A stretch of 64,000 nt of DNA from the NCBI GenBank assembly GCA_934402395.1, contig CAKRTQ010000011.1:17578-81577 (forward strand). The letters are read 5' to 3'. Positions 16,414 through 24,414 of the stretch are shown here, one piece after another. The position numbers were made by a program, and so were the translations under genes. The DNA is from an uncultured Eubacteriales bacterium. Its GTDB lineage: Bacteria; Bacillota; Clostridia; Oscillospirales; CAG-272. How positions within the stretch are numbered: position 1 is the stretch's first letter; the number at the start of each line of letters is the position of its first letter. The notes below the pieces were generated by a model that was not told the DNA's origin, searched no databases, and saw only the letters and a list, made by a program, of their open reading frames with translations.

Positions 16414-17397
16414 ATGTACGGTATAGAATTTGTCCCGCTCGCCGAGGGCTGTCCCGCCCCCGGCTCGTTTGACTGTGCGCTGGCTCTCGGCTGCTTTGAC
16501 GGCTTTCATACCGCGCACCGCGCGATAGCCGAAGAAGCGCGGTTGCTCGCCGCTCAGGATTCGCTCATTCCGGGCGTGTTCTGTTTTCGTGATCCGCCTG
16601 CGGCATTTTTCGGCAAGGACATCCCCGTCATAACCGATACGGCTGAAAAATGCCGTCTTTTTGCGCTTGCGGGGCTGAAATTTGCCTTTGTCGCCGATTT
16701 TGCGTCGATACGAGAAATGTCCCCGGCGGATTTTATGCGCGATGTGCTTTACGGCTTCTGCCGCTGCCGCGCCGCAGCCTGCGGATTCAACTTTTCGTTC
16801 GGCATAAATGCCTCGGGAACGCCCGACGACCTCGTCGGCTTTTTCGGGCATGACCGCGTACGCGTGCTTTCTCCTCGCACTGTCGGCGGCGTGCCGGTCA
16901 GTTCGAGCCGCATACGCACCATGATAGAGGACGGAGACATTGAGGAAGCAGCCTCTCTGCTCGGACATCCTTTTTCGGTTTCCGGCAGCGTCATCCACGG
17001 CAGAGGGGATGGCGTAAAGCTCGGTTTTCCCACAATAAATCAGATCCCCGCCGACGGCGCCGTGCGCGCGCGTGCGGGCGTATATATCAGCGCGGCGGTA
17101 CTTGACACCGCCGGGGACTCTCCTGTGCTTCCCGCCGTCACCGATGCGGGAGTTGCGCCGACAATGGACACGACCGGTGTATTCCGCTATGAAACGCACC
17201 TGCTCGCCCCGCCCGACAGATCGCTTTACGGAATGTCGCCGCGCGTTTTTCTGCTGCGCAGGCTTCGTGATGAAATGAAATTCGACTCGCCCGAAGAGCT
17301 TGTCGCCCGTGTTGAGCACGACACAGCCGAGGCGCGCCGCTATTTTGACGAACATAAACCGGAAAGTTATTCGAAAAAAATCTCATTACCTATATGA
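16414..17397 (+). CDS. ribF: Bifunctional riboflavin kinase/FAD synthetase
   Basis: 327 residues. N-terminal FMN adenylyltransferase domain: GCFDGFHTAHRAI near 27-39, NFSFGINASG, and SSSRIRTMIEDGDI. C-terminal riboflavin kinase domain: GRGDGVKLGFPTINQIP (kinase ATP loop), RAGVYIS, DAGVAPTMD and the ETHLL strand. RibF phosphorylates riboflavin to FMN and adenylates it to FAD. The adenylyltransferase HxGH motif reads HTAH here, with Gly replaced by Ala. The stop overlaps the next start codon (ATGA), so it is translationally coupled to the carboxypeptidase. It supplies cofactor for the FAD proteins in this genome, with RibU as the uptake partner. Confidence 0.88.
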   Translation: MYGIEFVPLAEGCPAPGSFDCALALGCFDGFHTAHRAIAEEARLLAAQDSLIPGVFCFRDPPAAFFGKDIPVITDTAEKCRLFALAGLKFAFVADFASIREMSPADFMRDVLYGFCRCRAAACGFNFSFGINASGTPDDLVGFFGHDRVRVLSPRTVGGVPVSSSRIRTMIEDGDIEEAASLLGHPFSVSGSVIHGRGDGVKLGFPTINQIPADGAVRARAGVYISAAVLDTAGDSPVLPAVTDAGVAPTMDTTGVFRYETHLLAPPDRSLYGMSPRVFLLRRLRDEMKFDSPEELVARVEHDTAEARRYFDEHKPESYSKKISLPI

Positions 17398-18728
17398 AAT
17401 ACAGATATGAAGTCCGCAGTGCCGTCACGCGTCTCATCGCGGCGGCATTTGCCATAACGATAATTTTAATATCGGCGCTCACACCCGCCGGCGCTTCGGA
17501 TGCCGCAGGCGCCCTCCCCTCGCTTGACGGTGTTGACGCCGCATATGTCCTGAACGCGGAAAGCGGGACTGTTGTATGCTCAAAAAATTCCGAGACCCCG
17601 TTTTATCCCGCGTCAACGGCAAAGCTGATGGCGGCTTATGTGTCGCTCGGACGTCTCGGCGACCGGCTTTCCGAAAAAATAACGATAACCACCGAAATGA
17701 TATCCGGCGTCACAGGCTCGCGCTACGGTCTTTCGGACGGCGAAACGGTAACTGTGCGGGATCTCTTCTACATTGCGTTTGCAGGCTGCTACAATGACGC
17801 CGTTATGGTTCTGGCACGCCTTGCGGCGGGGGATCTCACATCCTTTATCGCCCTTATGAATTCTACCGCTACCGAACTCGGAATGACCGATACTCACTAC
17901 ACCAACCCGACCGGTATGCATGACAGACTCATGCGCACGACTGCTTCGGATGTAGGAAAGCTCGCTCTTGCGCTTTCGGAAAACGAATTTTACATGAGGG
18001 TGACGTCCGAGCCGAAATATACGCTTGAGGGCAGCGAGAAAAAGTTCACCGTGAGCAACCGCAACGAGCTTGTATCAAAGCTTCAGGGCGGCAAATATTA
18101 CAACCAGCTGTGCCGCGGCATGAATGTCGGGATGACCGAGGAATCGGGTTATTCCCTCACCACAGTGGCAGCAAAGGACGGTACCACATACATCTGCGTA
18201 ATTCTCGGCGGCATGGAGCCGGAGGGCGGCAAAAACACCGCATACACAGCGGCAAACGAGCTGATAGCATGGTCGTTTGAAAATTACAGCTACCGTGAGG
18301 TGCTTTCGGTCAAGACTGTGATATCGGAGATCCCGGTCACGCTTTCGTCGGATGCCGACACCGTGCTGCTCGTCCCCGCCGAATCGTTTTCCTGCTACCT
18401 GCCGAATGCCGCAGTTATAGGCACCGACATAACATTCACTACACATCTGACCGTTGACACGCTCGAAGCTCCCGTGAGCGCGGGAGTGACGTGCGGCTAT
18501 ATCACGGTTTCATATGACGGCAGGGATCTTTGCACCGTACAGCTCGTGACGCGCTCGGAAATCGCGGGCAGCAAGCTGCTCAAGCAGATGGAGGAAATAC
18601 GCGAATTTTCGCAAAGCCGCGTTTTTATCGCAACGCTTGTCAGCGCGGTCGTGATAACGCTGCTTTACTATGCCATCCGCGCCTTTATACGCGCATCACA
18701 TCAGCGCAAACGCGGCAGATACTATTGA
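17394..18728 (+). CDS. D-Ala-D-Ala carboxypeptidase-like (PBP5/S11) protein with altered motifs
   Basis: 444 residues. Signal peptide 1-34 (AFAITIILISALTPAGAS). The S11 fold is complete: nucleophile motif STAK at 74-77, then the GSRYGLSDGETVTVRDLFY hallmark, NPTGMHD, and a C-terminal beta-domain (GVTCGYITVSYDGRDLCTVQLV) followed by a membrane helix and basic tail. The second motif, normally SxN, is CYN (132-134), and the third, normally KTG, is NVG (244-246) in RGMNVGMTEESGYSL. With Lys and Ser lost from these motifs, activity may be reduced, altered or absent; a peptidoglycan-binding role is possible. Coupled to ribF by a four-base overlap. Confidence 0.82.
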   Translation: MKYRYEVRSAVTRLIAAAFAITIILISALTPAGASDAAGALPSLDGVDAAYVLNAESGTVVCSKNSETPFYPASTAKLMAAYVSLGRLGDRLSEKITITTEMISGVTGSRYGLSDGETVTVRDLFYIAFAGCYNDAVMVLARLAAGDLTSFIALMNSTATELGMTDTHYTNPTGMHDRLMRTTASDVGKLALALSENEFYMRVTSEPKYTLEGSEKKFTVSNRNELVSKLQGGKYYNQLCRGMNVGMTEESGYSLTTVAAKDGTTYICVILGGMEPEGGKNTAYTAANELIAWSFENYSYREVLSVKTVISEIPVTLSSDADTVLLVPAESFSCYLPNAAVIGTDITFTTHLTVDTLEAPVSAGVTCGYITVSYDGRDLCTVQLVTRSEIAGSKLLKQMEEIREFSQSRVFIATLVSAVVITLLYYAIRAFIRASHQRKRGRYY

Positions 18729-18786
18729 TGCTTGCGCATATTTCGGTGTTACGTATTCGTTTTTTTGAAATATGCGACAAAAACTA

Positions 18787-18815
18787 TTGACACGCCGCGC
18801 GTTTGGATGTATAAT
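18787..18815 (+). promoter_or_regulatory. Promoter of acpP
   Basis: TTGACA (18787-18792), 17-base spacer, TATAAT (18810-18815): full consensus, as expected for a highly expressed gene. Confidence 0.9.
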
Positions 18816-18858
18816 TAAAGGTGTTGCAAAGCACTATCATTTCGGAGGCGGTTTTTAA

Positions 18859-19092
18859 ATGTTTGAACAATTCAAAGCACTGCTTGTTGACGAACTGCAG
18901 GTTGAGGAGGATAAGATTACTCCCGAGGCTGAACTTTCCAACGACCTCGGCATAAACTCCATCGAACTCGCAGAGCTGGTCATGCGTTGCGAAGAAACCT
19001 TCGGTGTTGACATTCAGGATGACGACATTCACAACTTCGTCACTGTCGGTGACGTTGTAAAATACCTTGAGGGTCTCGAAAGCAAAAACTGA
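18859..19092 (+). CDS. acpP: Acyl carrier protein
   Basis: 77 residues, GGAGG upstream. Carries growing fatty acids on a 4'-phosphopantetheine arm attached to serine. The attachment motif, usually DSL, is NSI here (DLGINSIELAELVM), with the serine present. The rest is standard: acidic helix 2, EETFGVDIQDDDI and FVTVGDVVKYLE. It is a stand-alone transcript with its own consensus promoter and terminator rather than part of a fab cluster, so it could be a specialised carrier rather than the main fatty-acid ACP. Confidence 0.88.
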   Translation: MFEQFKALLVDELQVEEDKITPEAELSNDLGINSIELAELVMRCEETFGVDIQDDDIHNFVTVGDVVKYLEGLESKN

Positions 19093-19106
19093 AAAAACAA
19101 ATAAAA

Positions 19107-19139
19107 GAAGCTGATGCCACGGGTATCGGCTTCTTTTTT
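19107..19139 (+). terminator. Terminator of acpP
   Basis: GAAGCTGAT (19107-19115) pairs with ATCGGCTTC (19125-19133) with one G-T pair, followed by a run of T to 19139. Confidence 0.85.
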
Positions 19140-19200
19140 ATATTCATAAAAACACACCGGCACATATACAATCTAACGAGAAATAAAGGAGGAATGTGCC

Positions 19201-19947
19201 ATGAAGCAGCAAAAAAACGGCATTTTGCGCGTTGTGGTGATATACATCGCGCTTTCGGCGGCGTTCTGCCTGATATGCATCGGTATGGCGGCAGCTTTTG
19301 AATACGCCCGCGGGGGGGCGGAACCGCTCTCCGCAGAGCCGCAGCAAAAATATCGCGTGGTGATAGATCCCGGTCACGGCGGTGAGGACGGCGGCTGCTC
19401 GGGCAGAGACGGCACCACCGAAAAGGATGTAAATCTTTCGCTTTCACTTATGATGGCAGATATAATGCGCGCCTCGGGAGCCGACGTTACGCTTACGCGC
19501 ACAGAGGACATTCTGCTTTACGACCGCACGGTCGACTTCAAGGGCAGAAAGAAAGTGCTTGACCTCAAGGCGCGGCTGGACTGCGCCCGGGCGCATCCCG
19601 ATGCCGTATTTTTAAGCATTCACATGAATGCCTTCCCCGCCGACAAATGGCATGGTCTCCAGGTGTGGTATTCGGCAAACAGCACCGAAAGCTTTGAGCT
19701 TGCGGACGGCATACAGTCGGCAGCAAAAAAGTATCTTCAGCCCGACAACGAGCGCAAGGTCAAGGCGGCGGGCAGCGATATTTTTCTGCTTGACCGCGCG
19801 GTCACACCCGCGATCCTGGTTGAGTGCGGCTTTCTTTCCAACCCCGAGGAATGCGCGCGCCTCGCCTCAGAGGAATACCAAAAAAAGCTTGCCCTTGTGA
19901 TAGCATATGCCTCGCTGTCGTCGCAAGCCGACGGCGGGAGCTATTGA
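19201..19947 (+). CDS. cwlD: N-acetylmuramoyl-L-alanine amidase (Amidase_3), CwlD-like
   Basis: 248 residues, AAAGGAGG upstream. One N-terminal membrane anchor (VVVIYIALSAAFCLICIGMAAAF), then the zinc amidase domain: VVIDPGHGGEDGG (zinc His), NLSLSLMMADIMRASGADVTLTRTED, SIHMNAFP (zinc His), and ILVECGFLSNPEE (catalytic Glu). Amidase_3 enzymes cut the amide between MurNAc and L-Ala. The size and single-domain layout fit CwlD, which makes muramic lactam in spore cortex; a general wall amidase is the alternative. The radA promoter overlaps its stop codon. Confidence 0.85.
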   Translation: MKQQKNGILRVVVIYIALSAAFCLICIGMAAAFEYARGGAEPLSAEPQQKYRVVIDPGHGGEDGGCSGRDGTTEKDVNLSLSLMMADIMRASGADVTLTRTEDILLYDRTVDFKGRKKVLDLKARLDCARAHPDAVFLSIHMNAFPADKWHGLQVWYSANSTESFELADGIQSAAKKYLQPDNERKVKAAGSDIFLLDRAVTPAILVECGFLSNPEECARLASEEYQKKLALVIAYASLSSQADGGSY

Positions 19948-19972
19948 CTTCCGCCGTGATACCGTGTATAAT
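19944..19972 (+). promoter_or_regulatory. Promoter of radA
   Basis: TTGACT (19944-19949) overlaps the amidase stop; 17-base spacer; TATAAT (19967-19972). Confidence 0.8.
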
Positions 19973-20009
19973 ATGTATAAAAGATGAAAATAAAAGGATC
20001 CGTAACGAA

Positions 20010-21416
20010 ATGAAAGGCATAAAAACGATATATGTTTGCACCTCCTGCGGGTACGAAAGCCCCAAATGGCTCGGTAAATGTCCGCAATGCGGCGCATGGA
20101 ATTCCTTTGTCGAGGATGCGGTCGAAAAGCTCTCGCCTGCCGAGGAAGCCAAAAGCGCGGCAAACGAAGCGCGCCGCGCCTTTGCCGTCGGCGGCAGCGG
20201 CAGCAGCCGCGCCGTAAAGCTGGATGAAATGGTCTCCGGCGACTGCATACGCTCCGCCACAGGGCTTGGCGAGCTTGACAGGGTGCTCGGCGGCGGGATT
20301 GTGCGCGGCTCGGTCGTACTGCTTACCGGTGAACCCGGAATAGGAAAATCCACTCTGCTTCTGCAGATATGCGGCATTCTCGGCGAAACGCGAAAGGTGC
20401 TTTACGTATCGGGCGAGGAATCGGGCGATCAGCTGAAGCTGCGCGCCACGCGTCTCGGCGTACACTCGGACGGACTTTACCTGCTGACCGAAACAAATAT
20501 AGATAAGATCCTCTCCGAGGCGTCGCGCGTAAAGCCCGATGTCATGATAATCGACTCAATACAAACGATATACACTCCTTACTCCGCTTCGTCGCCCGGC
20601 AGCGTGTCACAGGTGCGCGAGTCGGCAATGGCATTCATAGGAAAAGCAAAAAACGACGGCGTATCGGTGATAATCGTCGGTCACGTAAACAAGGAAGGCT
20701 CGATCGCGGGTCCCAAGATACTTGAACACATGGTTGACGCGGTGCTCTGCTTTGAGGGTGAGCATCAGCAGGCGTACCGTATAATCCGCGCAGGCAAGAA
20801 CCGCTACGGCTCGACCAATGAAATAGGCGTTTTTGAAATGACCGACCGCGGACTTGAGGAGGTCCCCAACCCTTCCGAAATACTGCTTGCGGGCAGACCG
20901 AAAAAGGTCTCGGGCAACTGCGCCGCCTGCACGATAGAGGGAACGCGCCCGATAATTGCCGAAATACAGGCTCTCGTCAGCCCAACGACATTTCCCGCGC
21001 CGCGCCGTACATCAAACGGAGTTGACTACAACCGCATGTGCCTTTTGCTTGCGGTACTCGAAAAACGCCTCGGATTGCGTTTTTCAGCCAACGATGTATA
21101 TCTCAACGTCATAGGCGGTCTGCGGCTGGACGAACCTGCCTCGGACCTTGCCACAGCGCTTGCAATGATATCGTCGATAACCGACAAGATAATCCCCGAC
21201 GACCTTGTCGCCATCGGCGAGGTGGGGCTTGCCGGCGAATGCCGCGCCGTGGCGTCCCTTGAAAACCGTGTGCGCGAGGTAGAACGCCTCGGATTTACAC
21301 GCGCGGTAGTTCCCTGCCGCAACCTTGAAAAACGCCCCATCGACTGCAAAATAAAGCTCATACCGATAAAAAGCATATACGAGCTGCTGCCGCTGCTCGG
21401 CGACCCGCAAAGATAA
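20010..21416 (+). CDS. radA: DNA repair protein RadA
   Basis: 468 residues. ATG 20010-20012 gives the canonical start MKGIKTIYVCTSCGYES; a long in-frame upstream extension is not conserved. Zinc finger CTSCGY...CPQCGAWNSF, RecA-like ATPase with Walker A GEPGIGKST, Walker B VMIIDSIQT, the RadA-specific motif KNRYGSTNEIG, and a C-terminal Lon-protease-like domain (LRLDEPASDLATALAMIS, GEVGLAGECRAVASLENRV). RadA is a helicase-like branch migration factor in recombination. Monocistronic from its own promoter. Confidence 0.96.
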   Translation: MKGIKTIYVCTSCGYESPKWLGKCPQCGAWNSFVEDAVEKLSPAEEAKSAANEARRAFAVGGSGSSRAVKLDEMVSGDCIRSATGLGELDRVLGGGIVRGSVVLLTGEPGIGKSTLLLQICGILGETRKVLYVSGEESGDQLKLRATRLGVHSDGLYLLTETNIDKILSEASRVKPDVMIIDSIQTIYTPYSASSPGSVSQVRESAMAFIGKAKNDGVSVIIVGHVNKEGSIAGPKILEHMVDAVLCFEGEHQQAYRIIRAGKNRYGSTNEIGVFEMTDRGLEEVPNPSEILLAGRPKKVSGNCAACTIEGTRPIIAEIQALVSPTTFPAPRRTSNGVDYNRMCLLLAVLEKRLGLRFSANDVYLNVIGGLRLDEPASDLATALAMISSITDKIIPDDLVAIGEVGLAGECRAVASLENRVREVERLGFTRAVVPCRNLEKRPIDCKIKLIPIKSIYELLPLLGDPQR

Positions 21417-21427
21417 GACCGGTGCCG

Positions 21428-21446
21428 TCAAGCGGTCCACGCTTGA
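21428..21446. other. Small inverted repeat in the radA-AraC gap
   Basis: TCAAGCG, loop GTCCA, CGCTTGA: a perfect 7-bp stem just after the radA stop, without a U-tract. The rest of 21417-21561 shows no gene. Confidence 0.4.
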
Positions 21447-21561
21447 TCCAATGCGCCGAGAGGCACGCATATATCAGGAGATCAAAGCCGCATTTGCCCG
21501 GCGGCAGTATCACAATACACTGCACTGACGGAGATATTTCATTATCCCGCAAAACCAAGCG

Positions 21562-21594
21562 CCCCGCAGGTCACGACCGGCGGGGACGTTTTTT
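21562..21594 (+). terminator. Possible radA terminator inside the end of the AraC gene
   Basis: CCCCGC (21562-21567) pairs with GCGGGG (21580-21585), followed by ACG and six T (21588-21594) reading on the plus strand. It overlaps the last codons of the convergent AraC gene. Confidence 0.45.
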
Positions 21595-22461
21595 GTATTC
21601 CGATGGCAGGCAGCCCATGACGCGGCGGAATGCGGCGATAAATGATGTCTGATTGCCGAAACCGACAGCATAGCAGGTATCCGCAACACTCATGTTTTCA
21701 AGCAGCAAAAGACTTGCGGATATCCGGCGTTTGAGAAGATATTCGGACGGTGTTACATTGAAATGCTCACGGAAGCGGCGCGAAAGGTGCTCGCGGCTGT
21801 AAAAGAATTTTGCTGCCACCTCGGACACCGACCCGATCGAAGCATAATTCTCATCAATATACCGCTTTATCTCCGCCGGTTCTCCCGTGAGCGCACCGGC
21901 GTCAACCGCAGGCGCTTCCGCCGATGCCAAAAGCCCGAAAAGCGTGATAATATGAGCCTCAGCCAGAAGACCGCCGTGCTCCGCGCCCGAATTTACAGCC
22001 GCCTCTGCCTCCGAAAGCATCCGGATATACCTTGCGTCCGGCGGAAGAAACCCCGCCGCAGGCTCGGGAAACGGCACCGTTCTCCCCTCAAATTCAAAAA
22101 ATTCCGGAAAGAAATACAGCACGTATCTGTCATACACGGACGGCGCGCGCAGGCGGGCTGTGTGCATCACGCCGGGTGTAACGCACACAGCGCACCCCGG
22201 CTGCGGTGTGAACAGCGCATCGCCCACGATATATTCAACATCGCCGCCGACATATATTATCAGCTCGCGGTAGTCGTGGCTGTGCATCCCCTCATTGAAG
22301 CTCTCGCGCGTATAAGGCGTCCTGCGGTGCGAAAATATCATTGAGTTTCCTATTTCCGCATCGATCCAACCGAAAACACTCTCGTGTGCGCAGCACCCGC
22401 CGGACACGAACGATGCGGCATATTCTCCCCGTTTTTCATGGTTTTTTATATATTGTTCCAT
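21571..22461 (-). CDS. AraC family regulator with N-terminal cupin
   Basis: 296 residues. Residues 45-130 form a cupin sensor (GMHSHDYRELIIYVGGDVEYIVGD, PGCAVCVTPGVMHTARL), the last 95 an AraC double helix-turn-helix (IDENYASIGSVSEVAAKFFYSREHLSRRFREHF, then VADTCYAVGFGNQTSFIAAFRRVMGCLPSEY). The cupin type usually binds sugars. It is divergent from the FAD oxidoreductase-GDPD pair, whose upstream region has repeated TTTATACTT elements, and is the likely activator of that pair. Start ATG 22459-22461 has only a weak site (GGGGAAC). Confidence 0.9.
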   Translation of the reverse strand: MEQYIKNHEKRGEYAASFVSGGCCAHESVFGWIDAEIGNSMIFSHRRTPYTRESFNEGMHSHDYRELIIYVGGDVEYIVGDALFTPQPGCAVCVTPGVMHTARLRAPSVYDRYVLYFFPEFFEFEGRTVPFPEPAAGFLPPDARYIRMLSEAEAAVNSGAEHGGLLAEAHIITLFGLLASAEAPAVDAGALTGEPAEIKRYIDENYASIGSVSEVAAKFFYSREHLSRRFREHFNVTPSEYLLKRRISASLLLLENMSVADTCYAVGFGNQTSFIAAFRRVMGCLPSEYKKRPRRS

Positions 22462-22521
22462 TACACAACGTTCCCCAAGACATCACAAATATTAAAATTT
22501 ACCGTCACATAAGCGGTAGTT

Positions 22522-22546
22522 TTTATACTTTATGTGGTTTATACTT
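22522..22546 (+). promoter_or_regulatory. Direct repeats upstream of the FAD oxidoreductase gene
   Basis: TTTATACTT occurs at 22522-22530 and 22538-22546, starts 16 bases apart, both followed by a TATG/ATG-like extension. The second contains a -10-like TATACT (22540-22545) but has no fair -35, which suits a promoter that needs an AraC-type activator bound upstream. Confidence 0.45.
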
Positions 22547-22596
22547 ATGATATCACAACGGACGGCAAAAGTCAAGTCCGCGACAAGGAGTTTATT

Positions 22597-24414
22597 ATGA
22601 GCGAGCTTAAAAAGACATTCCATACGGCAGACATCTGCGTTATAGGCGGCGGACTTGCCGGCACCTTTGCGGCGATAGCAGCCGCACGGCACGGCGCGCA
22701 CGTCGTGCTGATGCAGGACCGTCCCGTTCTCGGCGGCAACGCCTCAAGCGAGATAAGAATGTGGGTCTCGGGCGCGGGAACACGCGTTCGCAACCTCCAG
22801 GAAACCGGCATCATGGAGGAATTTCTGCTTGAAAATATGCACCTCAACCCCGACCGCAACTTTTCGGTGTGGGATTCTATCTTCTACGGCAAGGTAAAAG
22901 CCGAAAAAAACATCGAGCTTATGCTCAACTGCGCCTGCTGCGCCGCCGAGTGCCATGACGGCAGGATCGAAAGCGTGACCGGTTTCCAGCTCACGACCTA
23001 CACATGGCGCACGGTCAAGGCGAAAATATTCATCGACTGCTCTGGCGACAGCATTCTTGCAGAGCTTGCCGATGCGGAATATATGGTCGGGCGCGAAGCA
23101 AGATCACAGTTCGGAGAGGCGTTCGGACTTCCCGAGGCAGACCGCAAAACCATGGGCATGAGCCTTATGATACAGGCGCATGAGACCGACCATCCCTGCC
23201 CCTTCACAGCTCCCGACTGGGCATACCGCTACAACACAGATGAGGAGATGAAATTCAAGCCTCACGAGTGCCTTGACAAGATAAACACCAACTTCTACTG
23301 GATCGAGCTCGGCGGCGAGGCGGATTCGATCCACGACACCGAAACAACGCGCGACGAGCTGCTCAAGATCGCCTTCGGCGTGTGGGATCACATGAAGAAC
23401 CGCGGCGACCACGGCGCCGAAAACTGGGAGCTTGACTTTATCGGCTTTCTGCCCGGCAAACGCGAGAGCCGCCGTTATGTGGGCGACTACATTCTCACGC
23501 AGAACGATGTTGAAAACGGAAAGCAGTTCCCCGACGAGGTCGCATACGGCGGCTGGCAGATAGACAACCACCTGCCCGGCGGCTTTGCCATGAGCGGCAA
23601 GGATGGCGCTCACCTTCAGAAAAAACGTCTTACCGAGCCCTACGGCATTCCGCTGCGTTCGCTCTACTCCAAAAATGTTGAAAACCTCATGTTTGCGGGA
23701 CGCAACATAAGCGCAACGCACATCGCCTTCTCCACCGTCCGCGTTATGGGCACCTGCGGCGTTATGGGTCAGGCTGTCGGCACCGCTGCGGCTATGGCTA
23801 CCGCCTGCGGAATGCTGCCGCGCGAGTTCTGCCGTGAAAAGATCGGAGAGCTTCAGGACGCTCTTATGGAGGACGACTGCTTTCTGCCCGGCATGAAGCG
23901 CAAGATCTCCCCGCTCTGCAACGAGAAGACCCTCTCCGCCGTCTGGGGCGATGCCTCAAACCTCATAAACGGCGTTGACCGCAAAATATGGGGTCTCGAC
24001 AACGGATACTGGGGCATAGTTGACCGCGCCGTCACGTACACATTCGAAAATGTAACGCACCTTTCCGACTTCCGTCTCATAGTTGACAGCGACCTTGACC
24101 GCGAATACACCGAGGGCAACCCCGATGTGCTGAATATTTCGATCCCGCTTTTCCGCCGTGCCGACTACAACCATACCACATTCGGCTTCCCGAAATGTAT
24201 GCTCAAGTCCTTCAAGGTCGAGATCGACGACGGCTCGGGCGAATGGAAGACCGTTTACGAGACTCACGAGAACCACCAGAGAATGATACGCGAGCGCCTT
24301 GACGTTGACGCAAAGGCTGTTCGCCTCATCCCGCTCGGCACATACTTCTCCGAGTCGCTCTGGACGACCTACGGCAGTGCGCAGGCACACATCTTCTCCT
24401 TCGAGGTCAGATAA
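22597..24414 (+). CDS. FAD-dependent oxidoreductase (FAD_oxidored family)
   Basis: 605 residues from ATG 22597-22599 with AAGGAG six bases upstream. N-terminal Rossmann fold ADICVIGGGLAGTFAAIAAARHGAHVVLMQDRPVLGG in outline, followed by NASSEIRMWVSG, typical of the PF12831 family; FIDCSGDSILAELADAEY and MFAGRNISATHIAFSTVRVMGTCGVMGQAVGTAAAMA close the FAD domain. The last 150 residues look like a beta-sandwich (FENVTHLSDFRLIVDSD). Cytoplasmic, no signal peptide. Members are often in polysaccharide or sugar-acid loci; substrate unknown. It abuts the GDPD gene without a gap, so the two form an operon under the divergent AraC regulator. Confidence 0.88.
   Translation: MSELKKTFHTADICVIGGGLAGTFAAIAAARHGAHVVLMQDRPVLGGNASSEIRMWVSGAGTRVRNLQETGIMEEFLLENMHLNPDRNFSVWDSIFYGKVKAEKNIELMLNCACCAAECHDGRIESVTGFQLTTYTWRTVKAKIFIDCSGDSILAELADAEYMVGREARSQFGEAFGLPEADRKTMGMSLMIQAHETDHPCPFTAPDWAYRYNTDEEMKFKPHECLDKINTNFYWIELGGEADSIHDTETTRDELLKIAFGVWDHMKNRGDHGAENWELDFIGFLPGKRESRRYVGDYILTQNDVENGKQFPDEVAYGGWQIDNHLPGGFAMSGKDGAHLQKKRLTEPYGIPLRSLYSKNVENLMFAGRNISATHIAFSTVRVMGTCGVMGQAVGTAAAMATACGMLPREFCREKIGELQDALMEDDCFLPGMKRKISPLCNEKTLSAVWGDASNLINGVDRKIWGLDNGYWGIVDRAVTYTFENVTHLSDFRLIVDSDLDREYTEGNPDVLNISIPLFRRADYNHTTFGFPKCMLKSFKVEIDDGSGEWKTVYETHENHQRMIRERLDVDAKAVRLIPLGTYFSESLWTTYGSAQAHIFSFEVR

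Noticed and set aside
16084..17355. Minus-strand frame of 423 codons opposite ireB/ribF
   Set aside because: Overlaps well-supported plus-strand genes and has no domain or ribosome site.
19824..20009. N-terminal extension of RadA
   Set aside because: The canonical RadA start with its zinc finger lies at 20010; the extension overlaps the amidase gene.
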